From the NCBI GenBank assembly GCA_016711095.1, contig JADJTP010000001.1, forward strand, positions 620,001 through 684,000: 64,000 bases of DNA, read 5' to 3'. Both the position numbers and the translations under genes were made by a program. Below are positions 16,599 through 25,213 of the stretch, one piece after another. Source of the DNA: Actinomycetales bacterium (GTDB taxonomy: Bacteria > Actinomycetota > Actinomycetes > Actinomycetales > Dermatophilaceae). The notes below the pieces were generated by a model. The model was not told the origin of the DNA and made no database searches. It saw only the letters and a program-made list of their open reading frames with translations. Numbering within the stretch: the stretch's first letter is position 1; each line of letters starts with the position of its first letter.

Positions 16599-18305
16599 TC
16601 AGCCCCGATCCGGAGCCTGCAGGCGGGCGGCGTCGGCGGCCGCGTCGTCGGGCATCGTCTGGCTGGCCCGTTCGGCGGCCACCCGGTCGGCCCAGTGCAC
16701 GACCTCCTCGTCGACGGTCGCGGCATCCCACCCGAGCACCGTCGCGACAAGCTCAGCGGCTGGCCGCGACGCGGTGATCGCCCGGTCGAAGGACTCGATC
16801 GACAGCCGGGTCCGCCGGGCAAGGATGTCGTCCAAGTGCAGCGCGCCCTCGTGCGAGGCGGCATACACGATCTCGGCCTTGAGGTAGTCCTCCCCGCCGG
16901 TCAGTGGCTCCCCGAGCGAGCGGTCGGACGCGACGAGGTCGAGGATCTCGGTCGTCAACACGCCGTGGCGCATGAGCATCTTCTCGATGCGCTCGACGTG
17001 CAGCCCGCTCTGGCGGGCCAGGGCGGCCCGGCGGTTCCACATCGCTCGGTAGCCGACGGCGCCGACGAGCGGGATGTCCTCGGTGGCCGAGGGCGGGACG
17101 TCGCCACCGAGCCCGCGGGCGGCCTCGTCGATGGCATCTTTGGCCATGACGCGGTAGGTCGTGTATTTGCCGCCGGCGACGACGACGAGCCCGGGCGCGG
17201 GGTGCGCGACGACGTGTTCTCGGGAGAGCTTGGAGGTCTGCTCGCTCTCGCCGGACAGCAGCGGTCGCAGCCCGGCATAGACGCCCTCGACATCGGCCTG
17301 GGTGAGCTCAGTGGCGAGGCTGCGGTTGAGGTGGCCCAAGAGATAGTCGATGTCCGCTGACGTCGCGGCGGGGTGGGCCTTGTCCAGTGCCCACTCGGTG
17401 TCGGTCGTCCCGATGATCCAGTGCCGGCCCCACGGGATGACAAAGAGCACGGACTTCTCGGTCCGCAGGATGATGCCACTCGTCGAGTGGATCCGGTCGC
17501 GGGGCACAACCAGGTGCACGCCCTTGGAGGCGCGGACATGGAACTGCCCACGCTCGCCGATCATCGCCTGGGTGTCGTCGGTCCACACGCCGGTGGCATT
17601 GACGACCTGTCGGGTCGGGATGTCGAACTCGCGCCCGGTCACCTTGTCCAGGGCCCGCACCCCGGTCACCCGCTCGCCTTGGCGCAGGAAGCCCACCGCC
17701 GCGACGCGAGTTGCGACGTGTGCGCCGTAACTGGCTGCGGTGCGGGCGATCTCCATCGTATGCCGCGCGTCGTCCACCTTCGCGTCGTAGTACTGGACCG
17801 CTCCGACGAGCGCCGTCGCCTTGAGTGCGGGGGCGATCTTGAGGGCTTGTCGGCGGGTGAGGTGCTTGTGCCACGGCAATCCCGCCGAGTGCTTGGCGGC
17901 CCGGGCCATCGAGTCGTAGAGCGCTAGCCCGGCCTCGACGTACGGCCTTTCGATGAGCGGCTTGGTCAAGGGATAGAGGAACGGCACCGGGCGCACGAGA
18001 TGCGGCGCGAGCCGGGTGAGCAGCAGGCCGCGCTCCTTGAGCGCTTCGGCGACGAGGGCGAAGTCGAACATCTCCAGGTAGCGCAATCCGCCGTGGATGA
18101 GCTTGCTGCTGCGGCTGGAGGTGCCCGAGGCGAAGTCGCGCTTCTCGATGAGGCCCACCCGCAGCCCGCGCGTCACCGCGTCAAGGGCGCACCCGACCCC
18201 GGTCACCCCGCCGCCGATGACCAGGACATCCAGCTCCTCGCCGGAGGCCAAGGCGTCAAGCGCAGCTCGGCGAAGATCGGGGGATAGGGCAGTGGTGGGG
18301 CTCAC
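16599..18305 (-). CDS. glpD: Aerobic glycerol-3-phosphate dehydrogenase
   Basis: A 568-residue membrane-associated FAD enzyme that oxidises sn-glycerol-3-phosphate to dihydroxyacetone phosphate and passes electrons to quinone. It shows the dinucleotide fold VLVIGGGVTGVGCALDA near the N-terminus, FASGTSSRSSKLIHGGLRYLE, IIGTTDTEW and the C-terminal helical domain. GTG 18305 is chosen because it starts just before the FAD fold with AAGGGG adjacent. It works with glpK (19967-21487), which makes its substrate, but an unrelated SGNH hydrolase gene now lies between them. Confidence 0.92.
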   Translation of the reverse strand: MSPTTALSPDLRRAALDALASGEELDVLVIGGGVTGVGCALDAVTRGLRVGLIEKRDFASGTSSRSSKLIHGGLRYLEMFDFALVAEALKERGLLLTRLAPHLVRPVPFLYPLTKPLIERPYVEAGLALYDSMARAAKHSAGLPWHKHLTRRQALKIAPALKATALVGAVQYYDAKVDDARHTMEIARTAASYGAHVATRVAAVGFLRQGERVTGVRALDKVTGREFDIPTRQVVNATGVWTDDTQAMIGERGQFHVRASKGVHLVVPRDRIHSTSGIILRTEKSVLFVIPWGRHWIIGTTDTEWALDKAHPAATSADIDYLLGHLNRSLATELTQADVEGVYAGLRPLLSGESEQTSKLSREHVVAHPAPGLVVVAGGKYTTYRVMAKDAIDEAARGLGGDVPPSATEDIPLVGAVGYRAMWNRRAALARQSGLHVERIEKMLMRHGVLTTEILDLVASDRSLGEPLTGGEDYLKAEIVYAASHEGALHLDDILARRTRLSIESFDRAITASRPAAELVATVLGWDAATVDEEVVHWADRVAAERASQTMPDDAAADAARLQAPDRG

Positions 18306-18355
18306 CCCTTCAGTCTGCCAGGGGTCTCGATAGACGTGATCGCCGGCCCCAGCGC

Positions 18356-19834
18356 CTAGAAGATCATCGTTCCGTTGACCCACAGGTGGTGGCCCGGAGC
18401 ATTCCACGACTCCGCCATGGTCGCCCAGCGGCCCGCCGGTGTTGTACCGACGACGTCCATCCGTAGCCAGAACGAGCGGGTCGTCGAGATGAAGAGCGTC
18501 ATCTGCGGAGGGCCCTTAGCTGGGTTCAACTGACCGTCGACCCACGCCGTCCGACCGTCCGGAAGCACGATCCTGACCTGGCCCACTGCGGAGACGTCGC
18601 GGACCAGGAACTCCTGGCCCTGGCACCACAGCGACATCGACCACACGCCGTCCGTCATCCTCCAGGTGGTCATGACGGGGCACTCAGGGGGGTCTGGAGC
18701 GGTCGGGGGCGGGGCGACGTACACCTGCCGACAGCCGCGGGCGAGAAGGACGCGGCCACCGGTCGACGGCGCTCCGAATACGCAGACGATATGCCACCCT
18801 GGCGATGCCGCTACCCACATGCTGAATCCGAGCGAGGGCGAGGCGTCATTGTTGACATATCGAGGCACGTCCAGCCTATTGAACCGGACACCGCCGATCC
18901 TGGCAGATGTCCCATCGACGGTCGCCGAGATAACAGGCGGGATGCCAGCCGCAGTCTCGTCCATGGCCCATCCAACGACGTGGATCGAGTCTGGATCTGG
19001 TGTCGCGGAGTCCACAGACCCTCGCACAGTCAGCGGGACCCACGCCTGTCTTGCGAGAAAAGCGGACGCTGCCGAGGCGACTCGGGCCGAACCTTCTGAG
19101 TTGAGATGAAATCCGTCTCCCGAGTCCATGTGGGAATCGAGCAGTCCGTCGTGATTGACGTCGAGCACCGGCTCGGCATCAACAGCCTGCTGCGGATACG
19201 TGGCCTTGAGCCAGGCGTTGAATCGGACACGTTGCGGCTCGGTGATCCCGTATGACCCGTAAACCGCGCCCGCTGGCAGGATCGTCAGAAAGGCGACCTT
19301 CACGCCGAGCGTTCGGGCCTGGGAGTCGATGGACTGCACGGCCGCTTGAAGTTGTTGGTCCGTCGCGTTGAAAAGGTCGTTACGACCCGCCGCTACGATC
19401 GCCGCCGTGCAGTTGGGCAGCGACTGGATCATAGGAGCAAAACTGTTGAAAATGGCCGGGATACCGGCGCCCACATTATCCAGCGCAAGATAAGAGCCCC
19501 CCCGCGTGAGGTCGGCGTAGTCCACGCTGGCGGGGCCAACATCCCCAAGGCGAGTGGCCCAGCCCGGCGATATGTATTTCGGAGATGTAGCACCGGGTGA
19601 TGATTGGTATGACGCGGATGCTATTGAATCCCCGAGCACAGCGAGATAGCCGGCCGTGGCTGCGTTGGCAGGTGGCGCGGCGCCGTAAGGCGGAGCGCCC
19701 GCCATGAGGGCACCCACAAGACCCGCGATGACCAGGGAAATCCTCGCCGCTGAGTGACCTCGGAACGTTCGTCGAGTCCGCGGTGCCCCGAATCCGTGGA
19801 ACGCGCCAAACGCTGAGGAGAAACGGAGATTCAT
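18356..19834 (-). CDS. Secreted SGNH/GDSL hydrolase with C-terminal wall-protein-type module
   Basis: A 492-residue exported hydrolase with a long signal peptide (hydrophobic core about 33-50, ending APPANA near 58). SGNH blocks are visible: I, VLGDSIASASY; II, LDNVGAG; III, AAGRNDLF; V, DGFHLNSEG, giving Ser/Asp/His catalysis. Residues about 255-370 (SIHVVGWAMDE...VCVFGAP...GCRQVYV) match a repeat type found in actinobacterial secreted proteins; the end (about 390-492) is another beta-rich module. It may be an esterase acting on cell-surface polymers. Its GC content is visibly below that of neighbours and it separates glpD from glpK, which suggests acquisition by transfer. Confidence 0.8.
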   Translation of the reverse strand: MNLRFSSAFGAFHGFGAPRTRRTFRGHSAARISLVIAGLVGALMAGAPPYGAAPPANAATAGYLAVLGDSIASASYQSSPGATSPKYISPGWATRLGDVGPASVDYADLTRGGSYLALDNVGAGIPAIFNSFAPMIQSLPNCTAAIVAAGRNDLFNATDQQLQAAVQSIDSQARTLGVKVAFLTILPAGAVYGSYGITEPQRVRFNAWLKATYPQQAVDAEPVLDVNHDGLLDSHMDSGDGFHLNSEGSARVASAASAFLARQAWVPLTVRGSVDSATPDPDSIHVVGWAMDETAAGIPPVISATVDGTSARIGGVRFNRLDVPRYVNNDASPSLGFSMWVAASPGWHIVCVFGAPSTGGRVLLARGCRQVYVAPPPTAPDPPECPVMTTWRMTDGVWSMSLWCQGQEFLVRDVSAVGQVRIVLPDGRTAWVDGQLNPAKGPPQMTLFISTTRSFWLRMDVVGTTPAGRWATMAESWNAPGHHLWVNGTMIF

Positions 19835-19966
19835 AGTCGCTCATTCATCGTCGATAAGGGTCGTCGACAGCCTAGCCCTGATGGCGTGGCGGGTCCGCCA
19901 TGCGAGGGTCGATGTCGCGGTTTTCGAATGTGACTTAATCCACTCGGTGCGGAGCATTTGACATTT

Positions 19967-21487
19967 TCAAACCCAGTCGAGGGTGCGGGAGACGGCCTTG
20001 TGCCAGGCGGCATACCCGCTGGTCCGTTGCGCATCGGTCCAGTGCGGCGACCAGCGGCGGTCTTCCTGCCAGTTGGTACGCAGTTCGTCGGTGGAACCCC
20101 AGAAGCCGACGGCCAGGCCCGCCGCGTAGGCCGCGCCGAGGGCCGTCGTCTCGGCGACGACCGGCTTGACCACATCGACGCCGAGGATGTCGGCTTGGAT
20201 CTGCATGCACAGGGCGTTGGCGGTGACGCCTCCGTCGACTTTGAGGGTGTCCAGGCGCACCCCTGAGTCGGCGAACATGGCGTCCACGACGTCCTTGCTC
20301 TGATAGCAGATCGCCTCAAGGGTGGCCCGGGCAAGGTGGGCGTTGGTGTTGAAGCGCGACAGGCCGACGATCGCGCCGCGGGCGTCTGAGCGCCAATAGG
20401 GGGCGAAGAGACCACTGAACGCCGGCACGAAGTAGACCCCGCCGTTGTCGGGGACCGCAGCGGCGAGCCGTTCGATGTCGGCCGCGCCGCTGATGATGCC
20501 GAGTTGGTCGCGTAGCCATTGGACGGCCGAGCCGGTCACCGCGATCGAGCCCTCCAACGCGTATGCCGCCGGCTCACCCGCGAGCTGATAGGCCACGGTC
20601 GTGAGCAGCCCGGCCTTCGAGCGGATCGGCTCGGTGCCGGTGTTGAGGAGCATGAAGTTGCCCGTGCCGTAGGTGTTCTTCGCCTCGCCGGGGGCGAAGC
20701 ACACCTGCCCGACGGTGGCCGCCTGCTGGTCGCCCAGGTCGCCGGCGATCCGGATCGAGCCACCCCAAGAGGCTGAGCCGCCGACGGAAGCCGCAGTCGC
20801 GGCATACGCGTCGGGGTGGCTGCTCGGCAGAATCTGCGGGAGCATCGCCTTCGGCACGCCGAAGAAGCCGAGCAGCTGGTCGTCCCAGTCGAGGGTGCGC
20901 AGATCCATGAGCATGGTGCGGCTGGCGTTGGTCACGTCTGTGACGTGTCGGCCCCCGGCCGGGCCGCCGGTGAGATTCCAGATGACCCAGGTGTCGGGCG
21001 TGCCGAAGAGGGCATCGCCGCGCTCGGCCGCGGCCCGCAACCCGTCGACGTGCTCCAGCAGCCATTGCAGCTTGCCGCCGGAGAAGTAGGTGGCCGGTGG
21101 CAGCCCGGCCCGCTCCCTGATGACCTCGCCGCGCTCGTCGGCGTCAAGGGCGCTGGCGATTGCGGCGGTGCGGGTGTCCTGCCAGACGATCGCGTTGTAC
21201 CACGGCCGCCCCGTATGCCGGTCCCAGACGAGCGTCGTCTCGCGCTGGTTGGTCACCCCGATCGCGGCGAGGTCGCTGGCCGTCAAGCCCGCGCTGGTCA
21301 GGGCCGAGCCGATGGCGGTCTGGGTTCGGTCCCAGATCTCCAACGGGTTGTGCTCGACCCACCCGGCCCGGGGAAGGATCTGCTCGTGCTCGAGCTGATG
21401 TTTGCCGACCTCGCGGCCGACGTGGTCGAAGATCATGAAGCGGGTGCTGGTCGTCCCTTGGTCGACGGCACCGACGAAATCGGCCAT
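19967..21487 (-). CDS. glpK: Glycerol kinase
   Basis: A 506-residue FGGY-family kinase that phosphorylates glycerol to glycerol-3-phosphate using ATP. It begins FVGAVDQGTTSTRFMIFD (phosphate-binding loop) and has IGVTNQRETTLVWD, KNTYGTGNFMLLNTG and KVDGGVTANALCMQIQADIL. Length is normal. Upstream are three 22-bp tandem repeats (21499-21564) starting 12 bp before the ATG, which could be regulator sites. Glycerol uptake could use the aquaporin encoded at 31858, though a true GlpF is not seen here. Confidence 0.95.
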   Translation of the reverse strand: MADFVGAVDQGTTSTRFMIFDHVGREVGKHQLEHEQILPRAGWVEHNPLEIWDRTQTAIGSALTSAGLTASDLAAIGVTNQRETTLVWDRHTGRPWYNAIVWQDTRTAAIASALDADERGEVIRERAGLPPATYFSGGKLQWLLEHVDGLRAAAERGDALFGTPDTWVIWNLTGGPAGGRHVTDVTNASRTMLMDLRTLDWDDQLLGFFGVPKAMLPQILPSSHPDAYAATAASVGGSASWGGSIRIAGDLGDQQAATVGQVCFAPGEAKNTYGTGNFMLLNTGTEPIRSKAGLLTTVAYQLAGEPAAYALEGSIAVTGSAVQWLRDQLGIISGAADIERLAAAVPDNGGVYFVPAFSGLFAPYWRSDARGAIVGLSRFNTNAHLARATLEAICYQSKDVVDAMFADSGVRLDTLKVDGGVTANALCMQIQADILGVDVVKPVVAETTALGAAYAAGLAVGFWGSTDELRTNWQEDRRWSPHWTDAQRTSGYAAWHKAVSRTLDWV

Positions 21488-21498
21488 GCGGTCAGCCT

Positions 21499-21564
21499 GT
21501 CATAGCCATGCGCCCAGCTCGTCATAGCCATGCGCTCAGCTCGTCGTAGCCATGCGCTGTGCCT
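21499..21564 (-). repeat. Three 22-bp tandem repeats upstream of glpK
   Basis: Units 21499-21520, 21521-21542 and 21543-21564 share the core GTCATAGCCATGCGC (third unit GTCGTAGCC). A 22-bp period, about two helical turns, directly before glpK is typical of repeated operator half-sites, though each unit also contains a CAT (ATG on the minus strand), so duplicated start regions are also possible. Confidence 0.75.
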
Positions 21565-21566
21565 GA

Positions 21567-21624
21567 GCCACGGTTCTTCCGTTCTGCCAGGGAAAGAGGT
21601 ATGCCGATCCGGAACAACCGTGGC
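21567..21624. repeat. Intergenic inverted repeat, family copy 2
   Basis: The left arm, starting GCCACGG and ending CTTCCG (21567-21581), is the reverse complement of CGGAACAACCGTGGC (21610-21624) with one mismatch. The spacer contains TGCCAGGGAAA and TATGCCGATC, matching copy 1 in layout. Confidence 0.75.
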
Positions 21625-21729
21625 GCGAGGGCAGGCCGATCTGTCCACAGGGGATCTCGCTGACTCACACCGTCCACAGGCGCTCGCGCAGGGGCAACGT
21701 GACCGCGAAGTCGGCCAGACCATCGGTCC

Positions 21730-22652
21730 ATGCAGACGACGCTCCGTGCCTTGGCCGCAGCTCAGCACGGAGCGCTGAGCTGGGCGCAGGCGCAGCGCGC
21801 GGGTGTGTCCCCTGGAGAGCTGAGCCGGTATGTCACCCGTGGAGAGGTCGTGCGGGTTCGTCGGGGCGCCTTTGTCTTGGGAGATACCTGGCGTGCAGCA
21901 GACCCCGACCGCCGGTATGCCCTGACGACCCGGGCGGTGCTGTTGTCCAGACCTGGTGACGCAGCGTCGCACCAGGCCACCTTCGCACTCAGTGGGCTGC
22001 CGCTCTGGGGCGTCGACCTCACCCGGGTCTACGTGCAGGGGACTGCGACCCGACGACGTTCGCCCAGCGGGTTGCGCCTGCACCCGTGGGACATCTCGGC
22101 TCGGCGCGAGCTTGTCGCCGGGGCTCGCACGCTGACGATCGCCGAGGCTCGCCGCTGGTGGCCGCGACGGGGTCCGTCGACAGCGCCGTCGTCGCGCTCG
22201 ATGCTGCGGTGCGGCAGCGACTGTGCACGCTGGCCGAGGTCGCCGCGGTGGTCGCCCGTCATGAAGCGGGCTGCCGGGTCGGCATCGGCCGGGCGCGGCG
22301 CCTACTGGACCTCGTCGACCCATTGGCCGAGTCGCCGGGGGAAAGCCGACTACGGCTGCTCCTGGTCACCTTGGGCCTCACCGTGCGCAGCCAGGTACTC
22401 ATTCACGCCACGAACGGCCGACCTATCGGACGGGTGGACATCCTGGTCGACGATTGGGTGATCGTCGAGTTCGACGGCCGGGTGAAGTACGTCAACGCCG
22501 CGGTGTTGTGGGACGAGAAGCGCCGGGAGGATGCCCTGCGAGCCCTCGGCTATGAGGTGGTCCGGGTGACCTGGGCCGATCTTGAGCACCCGGAACGGGT
22601 GGCGAGTCTGATTCGGGCGGCCCGCTGCCGGGCTGCCGCTCGACCCCATTGA
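21730..22652 (+). pseudogene. Frameshifted AbiEi-type antitoxin-domain / DUF559 protein
   Basis: The first part (21730 to about 22150) reads LAAAQHGALSWAQAQRAGVSPGELSRYVTRGEVVRVRRGAF, the winged-helix AbiEi_4 antitoxin N-terminal domain. The rest continues in another frame (about 22155-22652): LVAATGSVDSAVVALDAAVRQ and a C-terminal DUF559-like nuclease fold with RVDILVDDWVIVEFDGR, KRREDALRALGYEVVRVTW. Adding one base near 22150-22155 (in GCTCGCCGCTGG) would join both parts into one protein of about 307 residues, the usual length for this actinobacterial family. So this is a single-base deletion, natural or a sequencing error. A hairpin follows the stop. Confidence 0.75.
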
Positions 22653-22655
22653 CGG

Positions 22656-22681
22656 GGCGTGGCACGGCCCGACGCCACGCC
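22656..22681 (+). terminator. Hairpin after the frameshifted gene
   Basis: GGCGTGGC (22656-22663) pairs with GCCACGCC (22674-22681) around a 10-base loop, 3 bp after the stop codon. Confidence 0.6.
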
Positions 22682-22683
22682 GT

Positions 22684-22741
22684 GCCACGGTTGCTCCGGG
22701 ATGCCACGGAAACAACCGTGGCAACGTGGAACAACCGTGGC
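22684..22741. repeat. Intergenic inverted repeat, family copy 3
   Basis: GCCACGGTTGCTCC (22684-22697) and GGAACAACCGTGGC (22728-22741) are inverted with one mismatch. An inner pair GCCACGG / CCGTGGC (22703-22722) nests inside. It lies between convergent genes. Confidence 0.75.
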
Positions 22742-22766
22742 GGCTGCCACCCCCGAGCACGAGGGC

Positions 22767-23819
22767 TCAGGCGCGCCGGGGGATGAGCACGGTGTAGTCG
22801 AGGTCGAGCACCACGTTGGGCAGGTGTTTTCCGTCGGCACCGCGGTGCGGGAAAGCCGCGCAGGCGAGGTCCTTCGTCGCGACGGTGCGCAGCCGCAGGG
22901 CGCCGAGGTCGGCGCGACCGGGCAACTCGAGCCGTTCGAGGACCTCAGACCAAGCGTAGACGGTGTCGCCGGCGAACGTCGGGTTGCTGTGTGTGCCCCC
23001 GTTGATGGCGGCGATCGACACAGCGTTGGCCAAGCCGTTGTAGGACAAGGCCCGCGCCAGGCTGATGATGTGACCGCCATAGACGATTCGCCGACCGAAC
23101 CGGCCCTGGGACTCGACGTGGTGGTTGAAGTGGACCTTTGCGGTGTTGTGGTAGAGGCGGGTGGCGAGCATGTGCTCGGCCTCTTCGATGGTCATGCCGT
23201 CGACGTGGTCGATCCGCTCGCCGACCTCGTAGTCGTCCCAGAGGAAGGGACTGCCCGAGAGCGTGGTGTCGAAGCTCTGGCCGCGCAGATCCCAGGGCAC
23301 GTCAAACGCGTCGACGGGGACGGTGGCGGCGAGCTCGGGGATGGTCGTCTCGGGTGCGGGTGAGCTCTCGTCACGCTTGCGGACCATGACCCAGCGGACG
23401 TAATCCAGGACCGTCTCGCCGCGCTGGTTGGTGCCGCTCGAGTGGACATAGACGACGCCGGTCTTGCCGTCGCGATTGGCCTTGAGCCCGATGACCTCGC
23501 TGCGGGCCGCGAGGGTGTCACCCGGGAAGACCGGCACCCCGAAACGACATTCGGCGTAGCCGAGGTTGGCGACAGCGTTGAGCGAGACGTCCGGCACCGT
23601 CTTGCCGAACACGACATGGAAAACGAGCATGCCGTCCAGCGGCATACGGTCCTGGCCCATGATTGCGGCGACCGTCGCCCCGGACGTCGGAGCAAACCGC
23701 GGTCCGTAGAGCGCTGTGTACAGCGCGACGTCGCCCTCGCTCACGGTGCGCGGGGTCGCGTGGACCAACTCCATGCCGAGGGTGAAGTCCTCGAAGTAGT
23801 TGCCCGCCATCGTCTTCAT
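22767..23819 (-). CDS. mch: Mesaconyl-CoA hydratase (double hotdog, MaoC family)
   Basis: A 350-residue enzyme of the ethylmalonyl-CoA pathway that hydrates mesaconyl-CoA to beta-methylmalyl-CoA. It closely follows the remembered Rhodobacter Mch sequence: GNYFEDFTLGMELVHATPRT, EGDVALYTALYG, LLVFHVVFGKTVPD analogue, DGKTGVVYVHSSGTNQ, WDDYEVGERIDHVDGMTI and GRRIVYGGHIISLARALS. Two hotdog halves are visible (about 1-170 and 180-350). ATG 23819 is chosen because AGGAG lies 6 bases upstream. Its product is the substrate of the Mcl lyase at 3-1034. It is 131 bp after hmgA on the same strand. Confidence 0.88.
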   Translation of the reverse strand: MKTMAGNYFEDFTLGMELVHATPRTVSEGDVALYTALYGPRFAPTSGATVAAIMGQDRMPLDGMLVFHVVFGKTVPDVSLNAVANLGYAECRFGVPVFPGDTLAARSEVIGLKANRDGKTGVVYVHSSGTNQRGETVLDYVRWVMVRKRDESSPAPETTIPELAATVPVDAFDVPWDLRGQSFDTTLSGSPFLWDDYEVGERIDHVDGMTIEEAEHMLATRLYHNTAKVHFNHHVESQGRFGRRIVYGGHIISLARALSYNGLANAVSIAAINGGTHSNPTFAGDTVYAWSEVLERLELPGRADLGALRLRTVATKDLACAAFPHRGADGKHLPNVVLDLDYTVLIPRRA

Positions 23820-23950
23820 GAGCGCTCCTGCGTCCGATCGGCTCTGTCGCGCACGGCTCGGGTATGCCGCCGTGCGCACTACTGGTGATCCTCCCATCGG
23901 CCCTCGACGCTCAGGCGGTGGCCTCGGTCACGTCGGTCCGCGTCGGCGGG

Positions 23951-25138
23951 TTACTCGTTCCAACTCGACGGGTAGGCCGGGTCCTCGACAGCCAGGGCGC
24001 CCTCGCCGAGCAACAACGGAGCGAAGGTGTCGACCATGACGGCCGTCTCGTCGAAGGACTCCATGCCGATCGAACGCTCGTAAGCCCCGGGCTGAGGACC
24101 GTGGGCGTGCCCCATCGGGTGCAGCGAGATCGAGCCGGCCTCGATGCCCGAGCCGCGGCGCGCCTCATAGCTGCCCGCCGCGTAGAACATCACCTCGTCG
24201 GAGTCGACGTTGGAGTGGTAGTAGGGCACCGGGATGGCCAAGGGGTGGTAGTCGACCTTGCGTGGCACGAAGTTGCAGAAGATGACGTTGTTCGCCTCGA
24301 AGACCTGGTGGGTCGGCGGCGGCTGGTGAACCCGGCCGGTGAGCGGCTCGTAGTCGGCGATGTTGAAGGCATAGGGCCACAGGCACCCGTCCCAGCCGAC
24401 GACGTCGAAGGGGTGATGCGGCTGGACGTGGATCGTCCCGGAGATGCCGCCGACGCCGGCCGCGCTGCGGTGTTTGATGTGCACCGGCACGTCGGTCTCA
24501 TCGACGACATAGGGATCGGTCGGCTGGCGCAGGTCGCGCTCGCAGAAGGGCGAATGCTCGAGGAACTGCCCGAACCGGGAGAGATACCGCTTCGGCGGGG
24601 TGATGTGGCTGTTGACCTCGACGGCAAAGAGCCGCACCGGGGCATCGCCGGTCGGCACGATCCGGTGCGTCGTCGCGCGGGGGATGATGACGTAGTCGCC
24701 CTCCCACGCGTCGAGGTTGCCGAAGATGGTCTCGACTCGCGCGGTGCCGCCGTGGACATAGAGCATCTCGTCGCCGATGGCGTTGCGGTAGTAGGGAGAA
24801 GCCGCGGCAGCGACGGCATACGAGATGCGCACGTCGCCGTTGCCGAGTAGCAGTCGGCGGCCGTTGACCGCGTCGACCCCGGCGCCGGAGGCGGGCAGGT
24901 CTTGAGTCTTGAAGTGCCGCGGGAGCAGCGGGTCGTTGGCGGTGAGGGTCTGGTCGGGCAGCGCCCACGGTGTCACCTCGCGGATCGCTGCGGGGATGAA
25001 CCGGTGATAGAGCAGCGAGGAGTCCGAGAAGAAGCCTTCCTCGCCCATGAGCTCTTCGTAGTAGAGCGTCCCCTCGGGATCGCGGTGCTGGACGTGCCGT
25101 TTGTGCGGGATGTTGCCGGAGCTGCGGTAGAACGCCAT
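23951..25138 (-). CDS. hmgA: Homogentisate 1,2-dioxygenase
   Basis: A 395-residue cupin-fold Fe(II) dioxygenase that opens the homogentisate ring to maleylacetoacetate in tyrosine/phenylacetate breakdown. Recognisable blocks: FYRSSGNIPHKRHVQHRD, GDYVIIPRATTHRI, the His-rich DVVGWDGCLWPYAFNI, CNFVPRKVDYHPLAIPVPYYHSNVD (not all shown; about 300-325) and GSISLHPMGHAHGPQPG, which carry the iron ligands. It is in line with the hydroxylase gene 75 bp upstream, suggesting an operon. The later pathway enzymes (maleylacetoacetate isomerase, fumarylacetoacetase) are not in the window. Confidence 0.93.
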   Translation of the reverse strand: MAFYRSSGNIPHKRHVQHRDPEGTLYYEELMGEEGFFSDSSLLYHRFIPAAIREVTPWALPDQTLTANDPLLPRHFKTQDLPASGAGVDAVNGRRLLLGNGDVRISYAVAAAASPYYRNAIGDEMLYVHGGTARVETIFGNLDAWEGDYVIIPRATTHRIVPTGDAPVRLFAVEVNSHITPPKRYLSRFGQFLEHSPFCERDLRQPTDPYVVDETDVPVHIKHRSAAGVGGISGTIHVQPHHPFDVVGWDGCLWPYAFNIADYEPLTGRVHQPPPTHQVFEANNVIFCNFVPRKVDYHPLAIPVPYYHSNVDSDEVMFYAAGSYEARRGSGIEAGSISLHPMGHAHGPQPGAYERSIGMESFDETAVMVDTFAPLLLGEGALAVEDPAYPSSWNE

Positions 25139-25213
25139 CGGTCGGGCTCCTGGGTCTGCGGGTGGGATCGGTCGGATCGAGCGGGGATCGGTCGGGATCG
25201 GCTGGGTGGGTGG

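Noticed and set aside
16599..18407. Longer GlpD starting at 18407
   Set aside because: The extension is not conserved, would overlap the SGNH hydrolase gene, and lacks a ribosome site; GTG 18305 fits the family.
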